DNA of 16,089 nucleotides from Oscillospiraceae bacterium (GTDB taxonomy: Bacteria; Bacillota_A; Clostridia; Oscillospirales; Ruminococcaceae). A program made the position numbers and the translations under genes. How positions within the stretch are numbered: the first letter of the stretch is position 1; every line of letters begins with the position of its first letter. The DNA lies in NCBI GenBank assembly GCA_017400025.1, contig JAFQAF010000043.1:1-16089 (forward strand), read 5' to 3'. Below are positions 1-7,568 of the stretch, one piece after another. The notes under the pieces were generated by a model. That model was not told the DNA's origin. It ran no database searches and worked only from the letters and a program-made list of their open reading frames with translations.

Positions 1-122
1 AAATGGCACTTTCAATTGCAGACCGTGCCTACGTGCTGGAAAGCGGCCGTGTGGTGCTGACAGGCACAGGCAAAGAACTGGCCGCCAGCGACGAAATCAA
101 AAAAGCTTACCTTGGCGGCTGA
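1..122 (+). CDS. livF: Branched-chain amino acid ABC transporter ATPase, C-terminal end (LivF-like), partial
   Basis: This is only the last 39 codons of a gene whose start lies before the window; the reading frame begins at base 3 and ends with TGA at 120-122. The tail reads MALSIADRAYVLESGR..., then a TGTGKEL segment, and ends in AYLGG. That ending is characteristic of LivF, one of the two cytoplasmic ATPases of the branched-chain amino acid (Leu/Ile/Val) importer: the D-loop/H-loop side has passed, and the conserved 'VLE-GRIVL-G-G--L' strand and C-terminal 'YLG' are present. The Walker motifs are outside the window, so the assignment rests on the tail alone. A strong terminator follows 37 bases after the stop, so this is probably the last gene of a liv operon extending to the left. 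Confidence 0.8.
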   Translation, partial: MALSIADRAYVLESGRVVLTGTGKELAASDEIKKAYLGG

Positions 123-159
123 TGCCATTGGTATAGAAGTATATTTTATAAAGAGAGAA

Positions 160-187
160 AAAGCAGAGGCATTTTTGCCTCTGCTTT
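160..187. terminator. Bidirectional intrinsic terminator between livF and the metallophosphoesterase gene
   Basis: A perfect 12-bp stem (160-171 with 176-187) has a 4-nt T loop. A T-rich run ending at about 207 lies on the plus side and an A-rich run (T-rich on the minus strand) on the other. It sits between two convergent genes and can serve both. Confidence 0.9.
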
Positions 188-202
188 ACGTTTGCAGTTT
201 TT

Positions 203-1072
203 TTATTCAAATTCCACTGTCACTATCTCCGGATAGTTGAAAAGGCGGAAAGGAAACACGCTGTTGCCTATGCCGCGGCTGATTATCATTGTGGTGTCGT
301 CCAGTGTTTTGTACCCTGCCGCCCAGGCTGGGAACAGCCCCTGGTTGGGCACAAACACCCCTATATCCGTTAAAGGTATGCCAAACTGCCCGCCGTGGGC
401 GTGACCGGCCAGCGCCAGGTTTATGCCGCTGTCACGGTAGGTGTGGATAAACTCCGGCCTGTGGGCCAGCACAAGGGAAAAGCCCGGAGTATCCTTCATA
501 AAATCCAGCACATAGCCGCGGTAGCTCTGCTTCCGGCTGTCTGTTTCGCTGTGGGTTTCCTTTGCCATTGACTGTGGGTCTGCCAGCCCCCGCAGGGTTA
601 TGCTGTCCCCGCCGCAGTGCAGTGTGATTTTGCGGTTTTCTATAATGTTCACACCTGCGGCCGCCAGCTGCTGCTTCACATTTTCCGGGTCAGCCAGCTT
701 TGCTTCGTGGTTGCCGCAGACCATATATACCGGTGCAATTTTTACCAGCTTTTCCGCCAGGGAAATACCCGCAGGCACATCCGGTTTTCGGCAGTCGATA
801 AGGTCCCCGGTTATCACGATTATATCCGGCTTTTCTGCCTGAATACGGTTTATTATCCTGTTCTCCAGCCTTGCGGTGTTGTGATAGTCAGATACCTGCC
901 GCAGCCTGAAACCGCAGAAACCGGCCGGCAGGGCCGGGGAGGAGTATGTGTAGCGGCTGGTGCGCAGGTTTGTGTTCTGAAAGCGCAGAAAACTGCCGGC
1001 AGCCAGCACAAGTACAGCTGCCGCCCCTGCAAAAGTATAAAAATTGCCTGTATAAAAAAACATAGTGTCCAT
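203..1072 (-). CDS. Membrane-anchored metallophosphoesterase (YkuE/YaeI-like)
   Basis: A 289-residue calcineurin-like phosphoesterase. An N-terminal hydrophobic segment (about residues 12-30) anchors it, with the catalytic domain predicted outside the cytoplasm. The dimetal-site motifs appear in order: D62-x-H64 (in SDYHN), GDLID with D90, GNHE with N121/H122, H204 in LAHRPE, and GHAHGGQ with H224/H226. The family includes B. subtilis YkuE and E. coli YaeI (UDP-2,3-diacylglucosamine or phospholipid-related substrates have been reported), but substrate cannot be read from the sequence. The residue between D62 and H64 is Tyr, where Leu or Ile is usual. AAAGGTG at 1077-1083 supports the ATG at 1072; a second in-frame ATG lies three codons later. 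A possible promoter (TTGTTA at 1109-1114, 16-nt spacer, TATACT at 1087-1092, minus strand) would start transcription at about the ribosome binding site, so it is uncertain. The gene is monocistronic. Confidence 0.9.
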   Translation of the reverse strand: MDTMFFYTGNFYTFAGAAAVLVLAAGSFLRFQNTNLRTSRYTYSSPALPAGFCGFRLRQVSDYHNTARLENRIINRIQAEKPDIIVITGDLIDCRKPDVPAGISLAEKLVKIAPVYMVCGNHEAKLADPENVKQQLAAAGVNIIENRKITLHCGGDSITLRGLADPQSMAKETHSETDSRKQSYRGYVLDFMKDTPGFSLVLAHRPEFIHTYRDSGINLALAGHAHGGQFGIPLTDIGVFVPNQGLFPAWAAGYKTLDDTTMIISRGIGNSVFPFRLFNYPEIVTVEFE

Positions 1073-1254
1073 GTGTCACCTTTACAAGTATAGTCTGTTA
1101 TAAATATATAACAAATTATGTGAAAAATAAATATATTTGCTGTCGATTTAACAAAAAATACAAAAAATATATAAATTCACATTATAAAAGAAAGATGCAG
1201 GATAAAATGATTTGTTAAAATAATGACAAAACCTGCTTTTCTGTAAACAGTGGG

Positions 1255-1283
1255 TTGACATTTGGGTTTGTATGGTGTACACT
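1255..1283 (+). promoter_or_regulatory. Sigma-A type promoter of the T-box/ABC importer operon
   Basis: A perfect -35 TTGACA (1255-1260), a 17-nt spacer and -10 TACACT (1278-1283) lie about 40 nt before the base of T-box stem I. An imperfect inverted repeat (1211-1217 with 1224-1230, TTTGTTA/TGACAAA) lies just upstream and could be an operator or chance. The AT-rich stretch 1093-1250 otherwise shows nothing recognisable. Confidence 0.8.
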
Positions 1284-1321
1284 GTATTCAAATTTAATAC
1301 ATCTCACAAAAGCATTGATAA

Positions 1322-1580
1322 GAAATAGTAGGCTTTACATGGATTTGCAGAGAGACCCCGGCCGGTGTAAGGGGTTATGAAGTTAAGGCTGAACACATCT
1401 TTGAGCTATTCACCGAACAAGGCTTTGACCTTCAGTAGACTGAATCGGATCCTTCGCCCGTTATCGCGAAAGAGTATGTTGGTACTCGATGAGGTTACCT
1501 GCCGCAAGGCGGTAATAAAGAGAGGTGGAACCACGGTATTTGCCGTCCTCTTGGTGCTGTTGCACCCGGAGGGCGTTTTA
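1322..1580 (+). ncRNA. T-box riboswitch (tRNA-sensing leader), likely His specifier CAC
   Basis: This is a transcriptional T-box leader. The base of stem I pairs 1324-1328 with 1406-1410, and AGTA follows at 1327-1330. The stem above the specifier loop pairs GGCTTTA (1331-1337) with TAAGGCT (1384-1390). The distal part has the expected AGAGA and GGCCGGTGTAA elements. The 3' specifier-loop strand reads GAA-CAC-A then TTTGAGC, which places CAC (His) at 1394-1396 by the usual GAA-NNN-A pattern. The T-box sequence is at 1523-1536. The antiterminator pairs AGAGG (1521-1525) with CCTCT (1547-1551) and ACGG (1533-1536) with CCGT (1543-1546), leaving the standard 7-nt bulge TGGAACC (1526-1532) that binds the tRNA NCCA end. 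Uncharged tRNA should favour read-through into the ABC importer genes. His specificity is inferred; the bulge base (A1529) predicts discriminator U73, which does not fit bacterial tRNA-His (C73). Confidence 0.95.
1544..1579 (+). terminator. T-box regulatory terminator
   Basis: Pairing of 1544-1550 with 1569-1575 (one G-U) and GGTGC (1553-1557) with GCACC (1562-1566), separated by a 2x2 internal loop and capped by TGTT, gives a hairpin followed by TTTTA. It uses the same 3' strand (1544-1551) as the antiterminator, so the two folds exclude each other. Confidence 0.9.
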
Positions 1581-1647
1581 TATTACATGGTTGTATCATT
1601 GCAGTTGGGATATATCAAATTTATCTTACTACAAAGGAGTACAAACC

Positions 1648-2484
1648 ATGAAAAAACTTACAGCATTATTTTTATCCATCATTCTCACTTTTGCACTGGC
1701 AGCCTGCGGCGGCGGTGAAACAGCACAGACAAACCGTCTGGAAGAAATAAAGGCCCGCGGTGTTATCACAGTGGCTACAGAGCCTTACTTTGCACCAAAC
1801 GAATTTATAGACCCTTCCAAGGAAGGATCACGGCAGTATGTGGGCGCAGACATTGAGCTGGCACAGTACATTGCAGACAGCCTTGGTGTGGAACTGCAGA
1901 TAGTTCCTCTGGAATTCACAGCGGTGCTTTCCTCCGTGGCAGAAGGCAAATATGACCTGGCCATTTCCGCCCTTGCCTACAAACCGGACAGGGCAGAGGC
2001 AATGAACCTTTCCAAAGGCTATTACTTTGATGAAGACACAGAAGGCTATGGCATGCTGTGCAGAACAGAAGATATGGACAAATATTCCACAGCAGAATCA
2101 ATGAAAGATGCTGTTATCGTTGTACAGCAGGGCTCTCTCCAGCAGGATTATGTAATGGAACAGATTCCTCAGTACAAGGAACTCAAATACGTTTCATCCA
2201 TGACAGATTCTTTCCTTATGGTTCAGGAAGGCAAGGCAGACCTGGCAGCCTGCTTTATAGGCAACGGTCGTCTTTACTCTGAAGCAAACCCTGAAGTGAA
2301 TATTGTGAACGGCTTCAAATTTGAAGAAAACAAAGAATGGGGCGGCACAAGAATCGGTATGAAAAAAGGCGAAGACGAACTGACAGATGCCATCAACGCA
2401 ATTATCGACGAAGTTGTGGCCAGCGGCGTTTATGCACAGTGGTACGACGAATATTCCGATTATGCAGCATCCCTTGGCCTGTAA
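1648..2484 (+). CDS. Polar amino acid ABC importer, substrate-binding lipoprotein (candidate histidine-binding)
   Basis: A 278-residue family 3 extracellular solute-binding protein. A lipoprotein signal peptide (MKK, hydrophobic core 5-16) ends in the lipobox LAAC with lipidated Cys20. The mature protein then has a GGGE linker and the family pattern: RLEEIKARGVITVATEPYFAP, 'GADIELAQYIADSLGV', and 'GKYDLAISALAYKPDRA'. It should capture an amino acid outside the membrane and deliver it to the permease encoded next. The start at 1648 is chosen over upstream in-frame codons because AAAGGAG lies at 1633-1639 and because the signal peptide begins here; the earlier in-frame region is T-box RNA. Substrate is not readable from the protein alone. 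The CAC specifier upstream suggests histidine, as in the HisXYZ importers known to be under T-box control in Firmicutes. Confidence 0.92.
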   Translation: MKKLTALFLSIILTFALAACGGGETAQTNRLEEIKARGVITVATEPYFAPNEFIDPSKEGSRQYVGADIELAQYIADSLGVELQIVPLEFTAVLSSVAEGKYDLAISALAYKPDRAEAMNLSKGYYFDEDTEGYGMLCRTEDMDKYSTAESMKDAVIVVQQGSLQQDYVMEQIPQYKELKYVSSMTDSFLMVQEGKADLAACFIGNGRLYSEANPEVNIVNGFKFEENKEWGGTRIGMKKGEDELTDAINAIIDEVVASGVYAQWYDEYSDYAASLGL

Positions 2485-2487
2485 TCT

Positions 2488-2493
2488 GTGGAG
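2488..2493 (+). promoter_or_regulatory. Ribosome binding site that decides the permease start
   Basis: GTGGAG lies 9 nt before ATG 2503. The same GTG could be read as an in-frame start at 2488, but no Shine-Dalgarno sequence precedes that codon, so 2503 is preferred. Confidence 0.65.
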
Positions 2494-2502
2494 AAACAAA
2501 AA

Positions 2503-3165
2503 ATGATACAAGATATAATCGCTATCCTCGGCAAATACAGTTATGTATTTGTCGAGGGTATAAAATGGACACTTATACTTACAGTTATCACTGTGGCACT
2601 GGGCACAGTTCTGGGCACAGTGATAACCTTTCTCAAGATGGGCAGAAACAGACTGCTGAACGCAGTGGCCTATCTTTATATAGAAATCATACGCGGCACA
2701 CCTATCCTGCTGCAGATGTACTTTTTCTGGCTGTGGCTGCCAAAGCTGCTGGGCGTGAATATGTCTGAAAGAACCAGCATCATAGTGGCCCTGGTGGTAA
2801 ACAGCTCTGCCTACATTGCAGAGATTATCCGTGCAGGCATACAGGCCGTGGACTACGGCCAGACGGAAGCCGCAAAAAGCCTGGGCATCCGCAATTCATA
2901 TATGATGCGCTACATCATCCTGCCGCAGGCCATAAAAAACATCTTGCCGGCCATAGGCAACCAGTTTATCTTTATGCTGAAAAACACATCCCTGGCCAGC
3001 ACATTCTTTATCGGCGAGCTGATGACCAGCTGGCGCACAGTCCAGACAGCCACCTACAAGCCTATACCTGCCCTTATGATAGTGGGCATTATCTATCTTA
3101 TGATGACCTGGACCCTCACATTGCTGCTGGGTGTTTATGAAAGGAGGCTGGCTGAAAGTGACTGA
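2503..3165 (+). CDS. Polar amino acid ABC importer, permease (HisM/GlnP type)
   Basis: A 220-residue inner-membrane permease of the His/Glu/Gln/Arg/opine family. Hydrophobic segments lie at about 13-43, 54-80, 91-110 and 186-210. The family signature [11 protein letters not shown] is at 61-71. The cytoplasmic EAA loop, which docks on the ATPase, begins at E122 (EAAKSLGI, then [18 protein letters not shown]). Only one permease gene is present, so the transporter probably uses a homodimer. The ATG at 2503 is preferred because of GGAG at 2490-2493; starting at GTG 2488 would add five residues. The gene begins 18 nt after the lipoprotein stop, and its last 8 bases overlap the ATPase gene, which indicates translational coupling. 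Confidence 0.92.
   Translation: MIQDIIAILGKYSYVFVEGIKWTLILTVITVALGTVLGTVITFLKMGRNRLLNAVAYLYIEIIRGTPILLQMYFFWLWLPKLLGVNMSERTSIIVALVVNSSAYIAEIIRAGIQAVDYGQTEAAKSLGIRNSYMMRYIILPQAIKNILPAIGNQFIFMLKNTSLASTFFIGELMTSWRTVQTATYKPIPALMIVGIIYLMMTWTLTLLLGVYERRLAESD
3141..3147 (+). promoter_or_regulatory. Ribosome binding site that decides the ATPase start
   Basis: AAGGAGG lies 10 nt before GTG 3158. An in-frame GTG at 3131 and ATG at 3137 lie before or against this site and have no ribosome binding site of their own, so 3158 is preferred. Confidence 0.75.
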
Positions 3166-3892
3166 TGTATTGATTAAAGTGGAAAACCTGACAAAAAGCT
3201 TTGGCTCTCTTCAGGTGCTGAAAGGTATAAACCAGACTGTACGCCAGGGTGAAGTGGTGTCTGTGATAGGCCCTTCCGGCAGCGGCAAAAGCACATTCCT
3301 GCGCTGCCTCAACCTGCTGGAAACACCGGACGGCGGCACAATTTATTTTGACGGTGAGGAAATCACCGCAAAAGGCATAAACATAGACCTGCACAGGCAG
3401 AAAATGGGCATGGTGTTCCAGCATTTCAATGTGTTCCCAAATCTGACTGTACTGCAGAATATCACCCTTGCCCCTATGCTGGAAAAGAAAGTGCCGAAGC
3501 GGGAAGCCGAGGCCAGGGCAATGGAACTGCTGCGCACAGTAGGTATGGAGGACAAACGGAACGAATATCCCCGCAGGCTTTCCGGCGGCCAGAAACAGCG
3601 CCTGGCAATAGTGCGTGCCCTGGCTATGGAGCCCAAGGTTATGCTTTTTGACGAACCTACCAGTGCCCTTGACCCTGACATGGTAAAGGGCGTACTGCGC
3701 GTTATCCGCTCCCTTGCGGAAAGCGGGATGACAATTGTTATAGTTACTCACGAGATGGGTTTCTGCCGAGAGGTATCCGACCGTGTGCTGTTTATGGACG
3801 GCGGTATTATTCTGGAGGAAGGTACTCCACGGCAGGTATTTGACAACCCACAGCACAGACGTACACAGGAATTCCTGGGCGAAGTGCTATGA
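3158..3892 (+). CDS. Polar amino acid ABC importer, ATPase subunit (HisP/GlnQ type)
   Basis: A 244-residue cytoplasmic ATPase that powers the importer. All nucleotide-site motifs are intact: Walker [10 protein letters not shown] (38-46), Q-loop Gln88 in FQHFNVFP, signature LSGGQ (141-145), Walker B VMLFDE (161-166) followed by PTSALDP, and H-loop His198 in [13 protein letters not shown] and HEMGF are typical of the polar amino acid subfamily. A GTG start at 3158 is chosen from the AAGGAGG at 3141-3147; it overlaps the permease stop by 8 bases. Longer starts at 3131 or 3137 would add [13 protein letters not shown] residues encoded by the ribosome binding site itself. It is the last gene of the T-box operon and is followed by a strong terminator. 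Confidence 0.93.
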   Translation: MTDVLIKVENLTKSFGSLQVLKGINQTVRQGEVVSVIGPSGSGKSTFLRCLNLLETPDGGTIYFDGEEITAKGINIDLHRQKMGMVFQHFNVFPNLTVLQNITLAPMLEKKVPKREAEARAMELLRTVGMEDKRNEYPRRLSGGQKQRLAIVRALAMEPKVMLFDEPTSALDPDMVKGVLRVIRSLAESGMTIVIVTHEMGFCREVSDRVLFMDGGIILEEGTPRQVFDNPQHRRTQEFLGEVL

Positions 3893-3922
3893 TTTGCTAT
3901 TTCCTCTCTCTGTAAAATATAC

Positions 3923-3959
3923 GGAAAACCCCGGTACTGGTAAAGTACCGGGGTTTTCC
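3923..3959. terminator. Bidirectional terminator after the ABC importer operon
   Basis: A perfect 16-bp stem (3923-3938 with 3944-3959) with a 5-nt loop. The stem ends in A/T tracts (AAAA on the left arm, TTTT on the right), so it can act on both strands: it closes the importer operon and the convergent ung operon. Confidence 0.9.
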
Positions 3960-3980
3960 AGTTTATGTTCTTTTTATATG

Positions 3981-4196
3981 TCAGTACATAAAAAGTATTA
4001 TAAATATAAATACAGCCGCCGCTATGATATAAATTATACCCCTCAGCCTTGTGGAGGCTATGTAAAAATCAGTGGGTTCGCCGCCTTTTGTGGACAGCAT
4101 ATGCTGGATTTCCCACACCTTTCCCGGGTCAATAACAGAAAATATCCCTACGCCTGCCATAAAAAGACAGACGGCAATAAAAAGGATTTTATCCAT
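3981..4196 (-). CDS. Small two-helix membrane protein (DUF6199-like)
   Basis: A 71-residue protein with hydrophobic helices at about 4-22 and 51-70. The polar segment between them has the pattern W28...GGEPTDFY...R50 (GGEP at 38-41), recalled as typical of the DUF6199 group of small Firmicutes membrane proteins; the function of that group is unknown and the match is from memory. The gene begins 3 nt after the ung stop, and its AGGAGGAA ribosome binding site lies within the end of ung, so the two are co-transcribed and probably translationally coupled. The gene order alone is not evidence for a DNA repair role. Confidence 0.7.
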   Translation of the reverse strand: MDKILFIAVCLFMAGVGIFSVIDPGKVWEIQHMLSTKGGEPTDFYIASTRLRGIIYIIAAAVFIFIILFMY

Positions 4197-4199
4197 CCG

Positions 4200-4877
4200 T
4201 TATTCCTCCTGCACGGTCCAGTCTATCGGTGTTTCGCCGCAGCCTGCCAGAAAATCATTGGCCTTTTTAAAGTGGCCGCAGCCGAAAAAGCCTCTGTAGG
4301 CAGAAAGCGGGCTGGGGTGCACGCTTGTCAGCACCAGGTGCTTTGTTTCGTCAATCAGAGCTTTTTTCTTTATGGAGTGGCTGCCCCACAGCAGGAATAC
4401 CACCGGTTTTTCCCTTTCGTTCAGCTTCTTTATCACATTGTCTGTAAAAATCTGCCAGCCGGCATCCTTGTGGCTGTTGGCATTGTGAGCACGGACAGTC
4501 AGCGTGGTGTTCAGCAGCAGTACGCCCTGCTTTGCCCACTTGGTCAGGCAGCCGTAGTTTTTCGGCATCTGCACGCCGAATTCATTTTCTATCTCTTTAT
4601 AGATGTTTACCAGTGAAGGCGGCGGCATTATGCCCTTCTGTACAGAAAAGGACAGCCCGTGGGCCTGGTTTGGCCCGTGGTATGGGTCCTGCCCCAGGAT
4701 TACCACCTTTACATCGCTGTAGGCGGTGTATTTCAGTGCATTGAATATATCATACATATTGGGATACACGGTGTGGTATGTGTATTCCTCTTTCAGAAAC
4801 TGGCGCAGCTTCAGATAATACTCTTTTTCAAACTCGCCCTCCAGCACCTTGTCCCAGTCATTGCCCAGATTAACCAT
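4200..4877 (-). CDS. ung: Uracil-DNA glycosylase, family 1
   Basis: A 225-residue family 1 uracil-DNA glycosylase, the usual length. It removes uracil from DNA to start base-excision repair. Motifs: water-activating GQDPYHG (62-68, catalytic D64), LSFSV (75-79), LLLNTTLTV (120-128), and the DNA-intercalation loop [11 protein letters not shown] (187-197, catalytic H187). The start at 4877 is chosen because GAGGT lies at 4883-4887 and because MVNLGNDW matches the family N-terminus; in-frame upstream codons would add 27 hydrophobic residues not found in the family, and they overlap the promoter. It is the first gene of a two-gene unit with the small membrane protein. Confidence 0.96.
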   Translation of the reverse strand: MVNLGNDWDKVLEGEFEKEYYLKLRQFLKEEYTYHTVYPNMYDIFNALKYTAYSDVKVVILGQDPYHGPNQAHGLSFSVQKGIMPPPSLVNIYKEIENEFGVQMPKNYGCLTKWAKQGVLLLNTTLTVRAHNANSHKDAGWQIFTDNVIKKLNEREKPVVFLLWGSHSIKKKALIDETKHLVLTSVHPSPLSAYRGFFGCGHFKKANDFLAGCGETPIDWTVQEE

Positions 4878-4908
4878 AATATACCTCGCAGAAAATTGTT
4901 CTGGCATT

Positions 4909-4917
4909 ATTATAGCA
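4909..4917 (-). promoter_or_regulatory. Extended -10 promoter of ung
   Basis: Read on the minus strand, TGCTATAAT is a consensus extended -10 element about 32 nt before the ung ATG. No convincing -35 is seen, as is common for extended -10 promoters. Confidence 0.65.
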
Positions 4918-4947
4918 GAAAAAGCGGACATATACCATAGGAACAGA

Positions 4948-4976
4948 AAAGAAAGCACCCGCCGGGTGCTTTCTTT
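4948..4976 (-). terminator. Terminator of the dinB-iadA unit
   Basis: A 13-bp stem (4948-4960 with 4964-4976) with a 3-nt loop. On the minus strand it ends in a T-rich tract. It lies just after the amidohydrolase stop and before the ung promoter. Confidence 0.85.
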
Positions 4977-4992
4977 ATATAAAACGATGTGA

Positions 4993-6147
4993 TTATTTTA
5001 CCACGCCTTTGCCTTTCATCCAAACCAGTTTGCCGTTGAGGATTGTTTCCACAAGGTCCAGGTTTTCGTCCAAAACAGCAAAGTTGGCTGTGCCGTTTTC
5101 AACAATTGTACCTGCAGAGTTTTTCAGGCCGTAAACCTGTGCAGGGATAGTTGTCATTGTGCGCAGTGTTTCTTCAAATGGGATAACGCCGCGTTTTGTG
5201 GCTTTCTTCAGGTCAGCCAGCAGAACTTTGGAAGAGCCTTTGCCCATGCCTATCATGTTGCCCAGTTCGTCCCAGATTGGTGCGGAGCCGTTGCCGTCAG
5301 ATGTCATTGTAACTCTGTCCAGAGTGCCGTATTTTTTGTAGATGATTTCCAGACCTTCCACAGAACCGTAGGATTTCTGGCTTGCATCGCCGTCAGAACC
5401 TGCTGTGATGTCAATCTGGCCGCCGTATTCAAGGAACTTCAGGCAGCTGTCAAATACATCATATTTTCTTGTAACGTGTGTAGGAACAATCAGCGGACGG
5501 AATGTGATGTCTTCTTCACAGGCTTTTATAAAGAAATCAGCAGGGTTTGGATAGTTGCCCAGATGGATGTTCAGAACACCTTTCAGACCGGCCAGACGTG
5601 CGCCGTTTCTTGTGTCTGCTGCCAGTCTTGTGAATTCTTCATATCTCATCAGACTGCCGCGGTGGTCACAGTGTGCCACTTCGCCTGTGCCCAGGCAGTA
5701 TTCGTTGAAGATAATGTCTTCAGCCACGCTGCCGCGCATTGTTGTGATAGGGAATGTGTAGCTGCCTGTCAGGAAGTAGCAGTCAAAGCCTTCTTCTCTC
5801 AGCGCCATACATTTTACCAGCACGTCTTCCACTCTGCGTGCGTAGCCGTCTGTACCCAGAACGCCTACCAGTGTTGTAACGCCTGCTTCTGCAATTTCTT
5901 CAAAGGTGATTTCGCTTGTTCTTGTGGTAAAGCCGCCTTCACCGCCGCCGCCTGTGATATGAACGTGTGTATCAACGATACCAGGGATGATGATTTTGCC
6001 GGTTACGTCAAATTCCTGGCCTTCAAAGCCTTCAGGAATTTTCAGCCCTTCGCCGATTTTGATTACTCTGTCTTCCCACAGAAGAATATCCTTCACACCC
6101 AGGTCTTCAGGGGAATAAACATGGCCGTTTTTAATCAGTTTAAACAT
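4993..6147 (-). CDS. iadA: Isoaspartyl dipeptidase-like amidohydrolase (beta-aspartyl-peptidase)
   Basis: A 384-residue amidohydrolase of the isoaspartyl dipeptidase type. Known members cleave beta-Asp-X dipeptides left over from turnover of damaged proteins, recycling Asp. Metal ligands can be matched to E. coli IadA: H61 and H63 (DTHVHI), H195 (NIHLG), H224 (PTHVTR) and D284 (TSDGNGS). The GGGGEGGF segment (66-73) is family-specific. The position of the carboxylated bridging Lys162 of E. coli is Glu156 here ([11 protein letters not shown], five residues before D161). A Glu at that site is known to bridge metals in some amidohydrolases, so activity is plausible but the substrate may differ. 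A strong AAGGAGGAC (6151-6159) precedes ATG 6147. It begins 42 nt after dinB on the same strand and shows strongly biased codon use, unlike dinB. Confidence 0.88.
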   Translation of the reverse strand: MFKLIKNGHVYSPEDLGVKDILLWEDRVIKIGEGLKIPEGFEGQEFDVTGKIIIPGIVDTHVHITGGGGEGGFTTRTSEITFEEIAEAGVTTLVGVLGTDGYARRVEDVLVKCMALREEGFDCYFLTGSYTFPITTMRGSVAEDIIFNEYCLGTGEVAHCDHRGSLMRYEEFTRLAADTRNGARLAGLKGVLNIHLGNYPNPADFFIKACEEDITFRPLIVPTHVTRKYDVFDSCLKFLEYGGQIDITAGSDGDASQKSYGSVEGLEIIYKKYGTLDRVTMTSDGNGSAPIWDELGNMIGMGKGSSKVLLADLKKATKRGVIPFEETLRTMTTIPAQVYGLKNSAGTIVENGTANFAVLDENLDLVETILNGKLVWMKGKGVVK

Positions 6148-6189
6148 ATAGTCCTCCTTGTATTGTAAGCTGTTTTCAGCTAAAGTTAC

Positions 6190-7455
6190 TTATTTTTCCA
6201 CGTCCCAGCTTTTCATTCTGTCCGGCTTGTCACCAAAGGGGTTCTGCTTTGGCTTCTTTGTCAGCGTGGATGTCATAATGGTGGCACTCTGCAGGGAAGA
6301 GTTGCCGTATTTGCCTCTTATCCGGTCTATTGCCGCCTGCAGTTTTTCGCCCTTGTCCCGGTTTTCCACAGCCTTTTCTTCAAAAAGTGAAAGCTGTGCC
6401 ACTCTTTTTTCCTTTTCCAGGTCTATGGCTGTCACCGTCAGTGCGCGGACAGGCTTTTGGGGCGAATAGTTCTTTTCAAACAGCTGCAGGGCCGATTTGT
6501 ATATATCCCGGGTCACGTCGGTGGAGGGCACCTTCATCTGGCGGGAAAATGTGTAAAAATCCGGGTCTCGTATTGTCAGCTGCACCCCGTTTGCATACAT
6601 TCCGTGCTTTCGCAGGCGCATACCCACATCTTCCCGCAGGCTCATCAGTGCCGGGCGTATATCTGCCATACCTGTCAGATTGCGGCTGAAGGTGTTTCCG
6701 CTGCCTATGCTTTTTACCTCTTTTTGTGCATAATAGCTTTCCACCGGGCTGTCTTCCAGCCCGTTTGCATACCGGTACAGCTGTGTGCCGTGTTTGCCGA
6801 ACCTGCCCTCCAGCAGTTGTGGCGGCATCTGTGCCAGCTGGCCTATGGTGTACACACCTATTTCGTTCAGGGCAGTCTGTGTGCTTTTGCCCACATATAT
6901 CAGGTCCTGCACCGGCAGGGGCCATACAATTTCTTTATAGTTTTCACGGTCTATCACTGTGGTGGCATCCGGCTTTTTGTAGTCAGAGCCCAGCTTTGCA
7001 AATATCTTGTTGAAGCTTACGCCTACAGATATTGTCAGCCCTGTTTCATATTTCACTCGCCGGCGCAGCATATCCGCCAGCTGCCGGGGACTGTCTGCAA
7101 ACAGCCTGTAGGTGTTTGTCACATCCAGCCAGCTTTCGTCAATTCCGAAAGGCTCCACCAGGTCTGTGTACTGTGTGTATATTCCGTTTATTATTTTGCT
7201 GTATCGTGTGTATTCGCTGTGGTGCGGCGGCAATACTACAAGCTCCGGGCATTTCTTTCTTGCCTGCCACAGTGTTTCAGCTGTTTTCACACCGTATTTT
7301 TTCGCTGCCTCGTTTTTTGCCAGCACTATGCCGTGCCTTGTTTCGCTGTCACCGCCTACCGCCACCGGCAGATACGCCAGTTCAGGGTGCTTCAGCAGTT
7401 CAACCGATGCAAAAAAACCGTTGCAGTCACAATGTAAAATATATCTTTCTTTCAT
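6190..7455 (-). CDS. dinB: DNA polymerase IV (Y-family translesion polymerase)
   Basis: A 421-residue error-prone Y-family polymerase. The catalytic acidic residues are present: D10 in HCDCNGFFASVE and D106/E107 in GIDESWLD. The little-finger region carries SIGSGNTFSRNL. A C-terminal beta-clamp-binding motif QLSLF (354-358) is present, so it can be recruited to replication forks. 'DCNGFF' in place of the more common 'DMDAFF' is typical of the clostridial branch. GTGAGGTAAT precedes ATG 7455. No LexA-type box (GAAC-N4-GTTC) was found in the 175 bases upstream, so damage induction is not supported by this sequence. iadA follows at 42 nt, but a functional link is not evident. Confidence 0.95.
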   Translation of the reverse strand: MKERYILHCDCNGFFASVELLKHPELAYLPVAVGGDSETRHGIVLAKNEAAKKYGVKTAETLWQARKKCPELVVLPPHHSEYTRYSKIINGIYTQYTDLVEPFGIDESWLDVTNTYRLFADSPRQLADMLRRRVKYETGLTISVGVSFNKIFAKLGSDYKKPDATTVIDRENYKEIVWPLPVQDLIYVGKSTQTALNEIGVYTIGQLAQMPPQLLEGRFGKHGTQLYRYANGLEDSPVESYYAQKEVKSIGSGNTFSRNLTGMADIRPALMSLREDVGMRLRKHGMYANGVQLTIRDPDFYTFSRQMKVPSTDVTRDIYKSALQLFEKNYSPQKPVRALTVTAIDLEKEKRVAQLSLFEEKAVENRDKGEKLQAAIDRIRGKYGNSSLQSATIMTSTLTKKPKQNPFGDKPDRMKSWDVEK

Positions 7456-7568
7456 ATTACCTCACGCCTGCATACACTTTTATTTTATCATATATGCAGA
7501 TGTTTTTTTCATTTATTTTTTTGTGATATTGCATAAAATTTTACAAAGGCACTTGTCTATAAAACAAA

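Noticed and set aside
1196..1236. GCAGG/CCTGC as a terminator before the T-box operon promoter
   Set aside because: Only 5 bp with a 31-nt loop; too weak.
1377..1718. Open frame of 113 codons starting in the T-box region
   Set aside because: The DNA from 1322 to 1580 is explained by T-box RNA structure, and the rest overlaps the lipoprotein start.
3116..3856. 246-codon open frame antisense to the ABC ATPase
   Set aside because: The ATPase frame has all nucleotide-binding motifs and a ribosome binding site; the antisense frame has neither.
6457..7437. 326-codon open frame antisense to dinB
   Set aside because: dinB is intact with catalytic and clamp-binding motifs; the antisense frame has no ribosome binding site or domain pattern.
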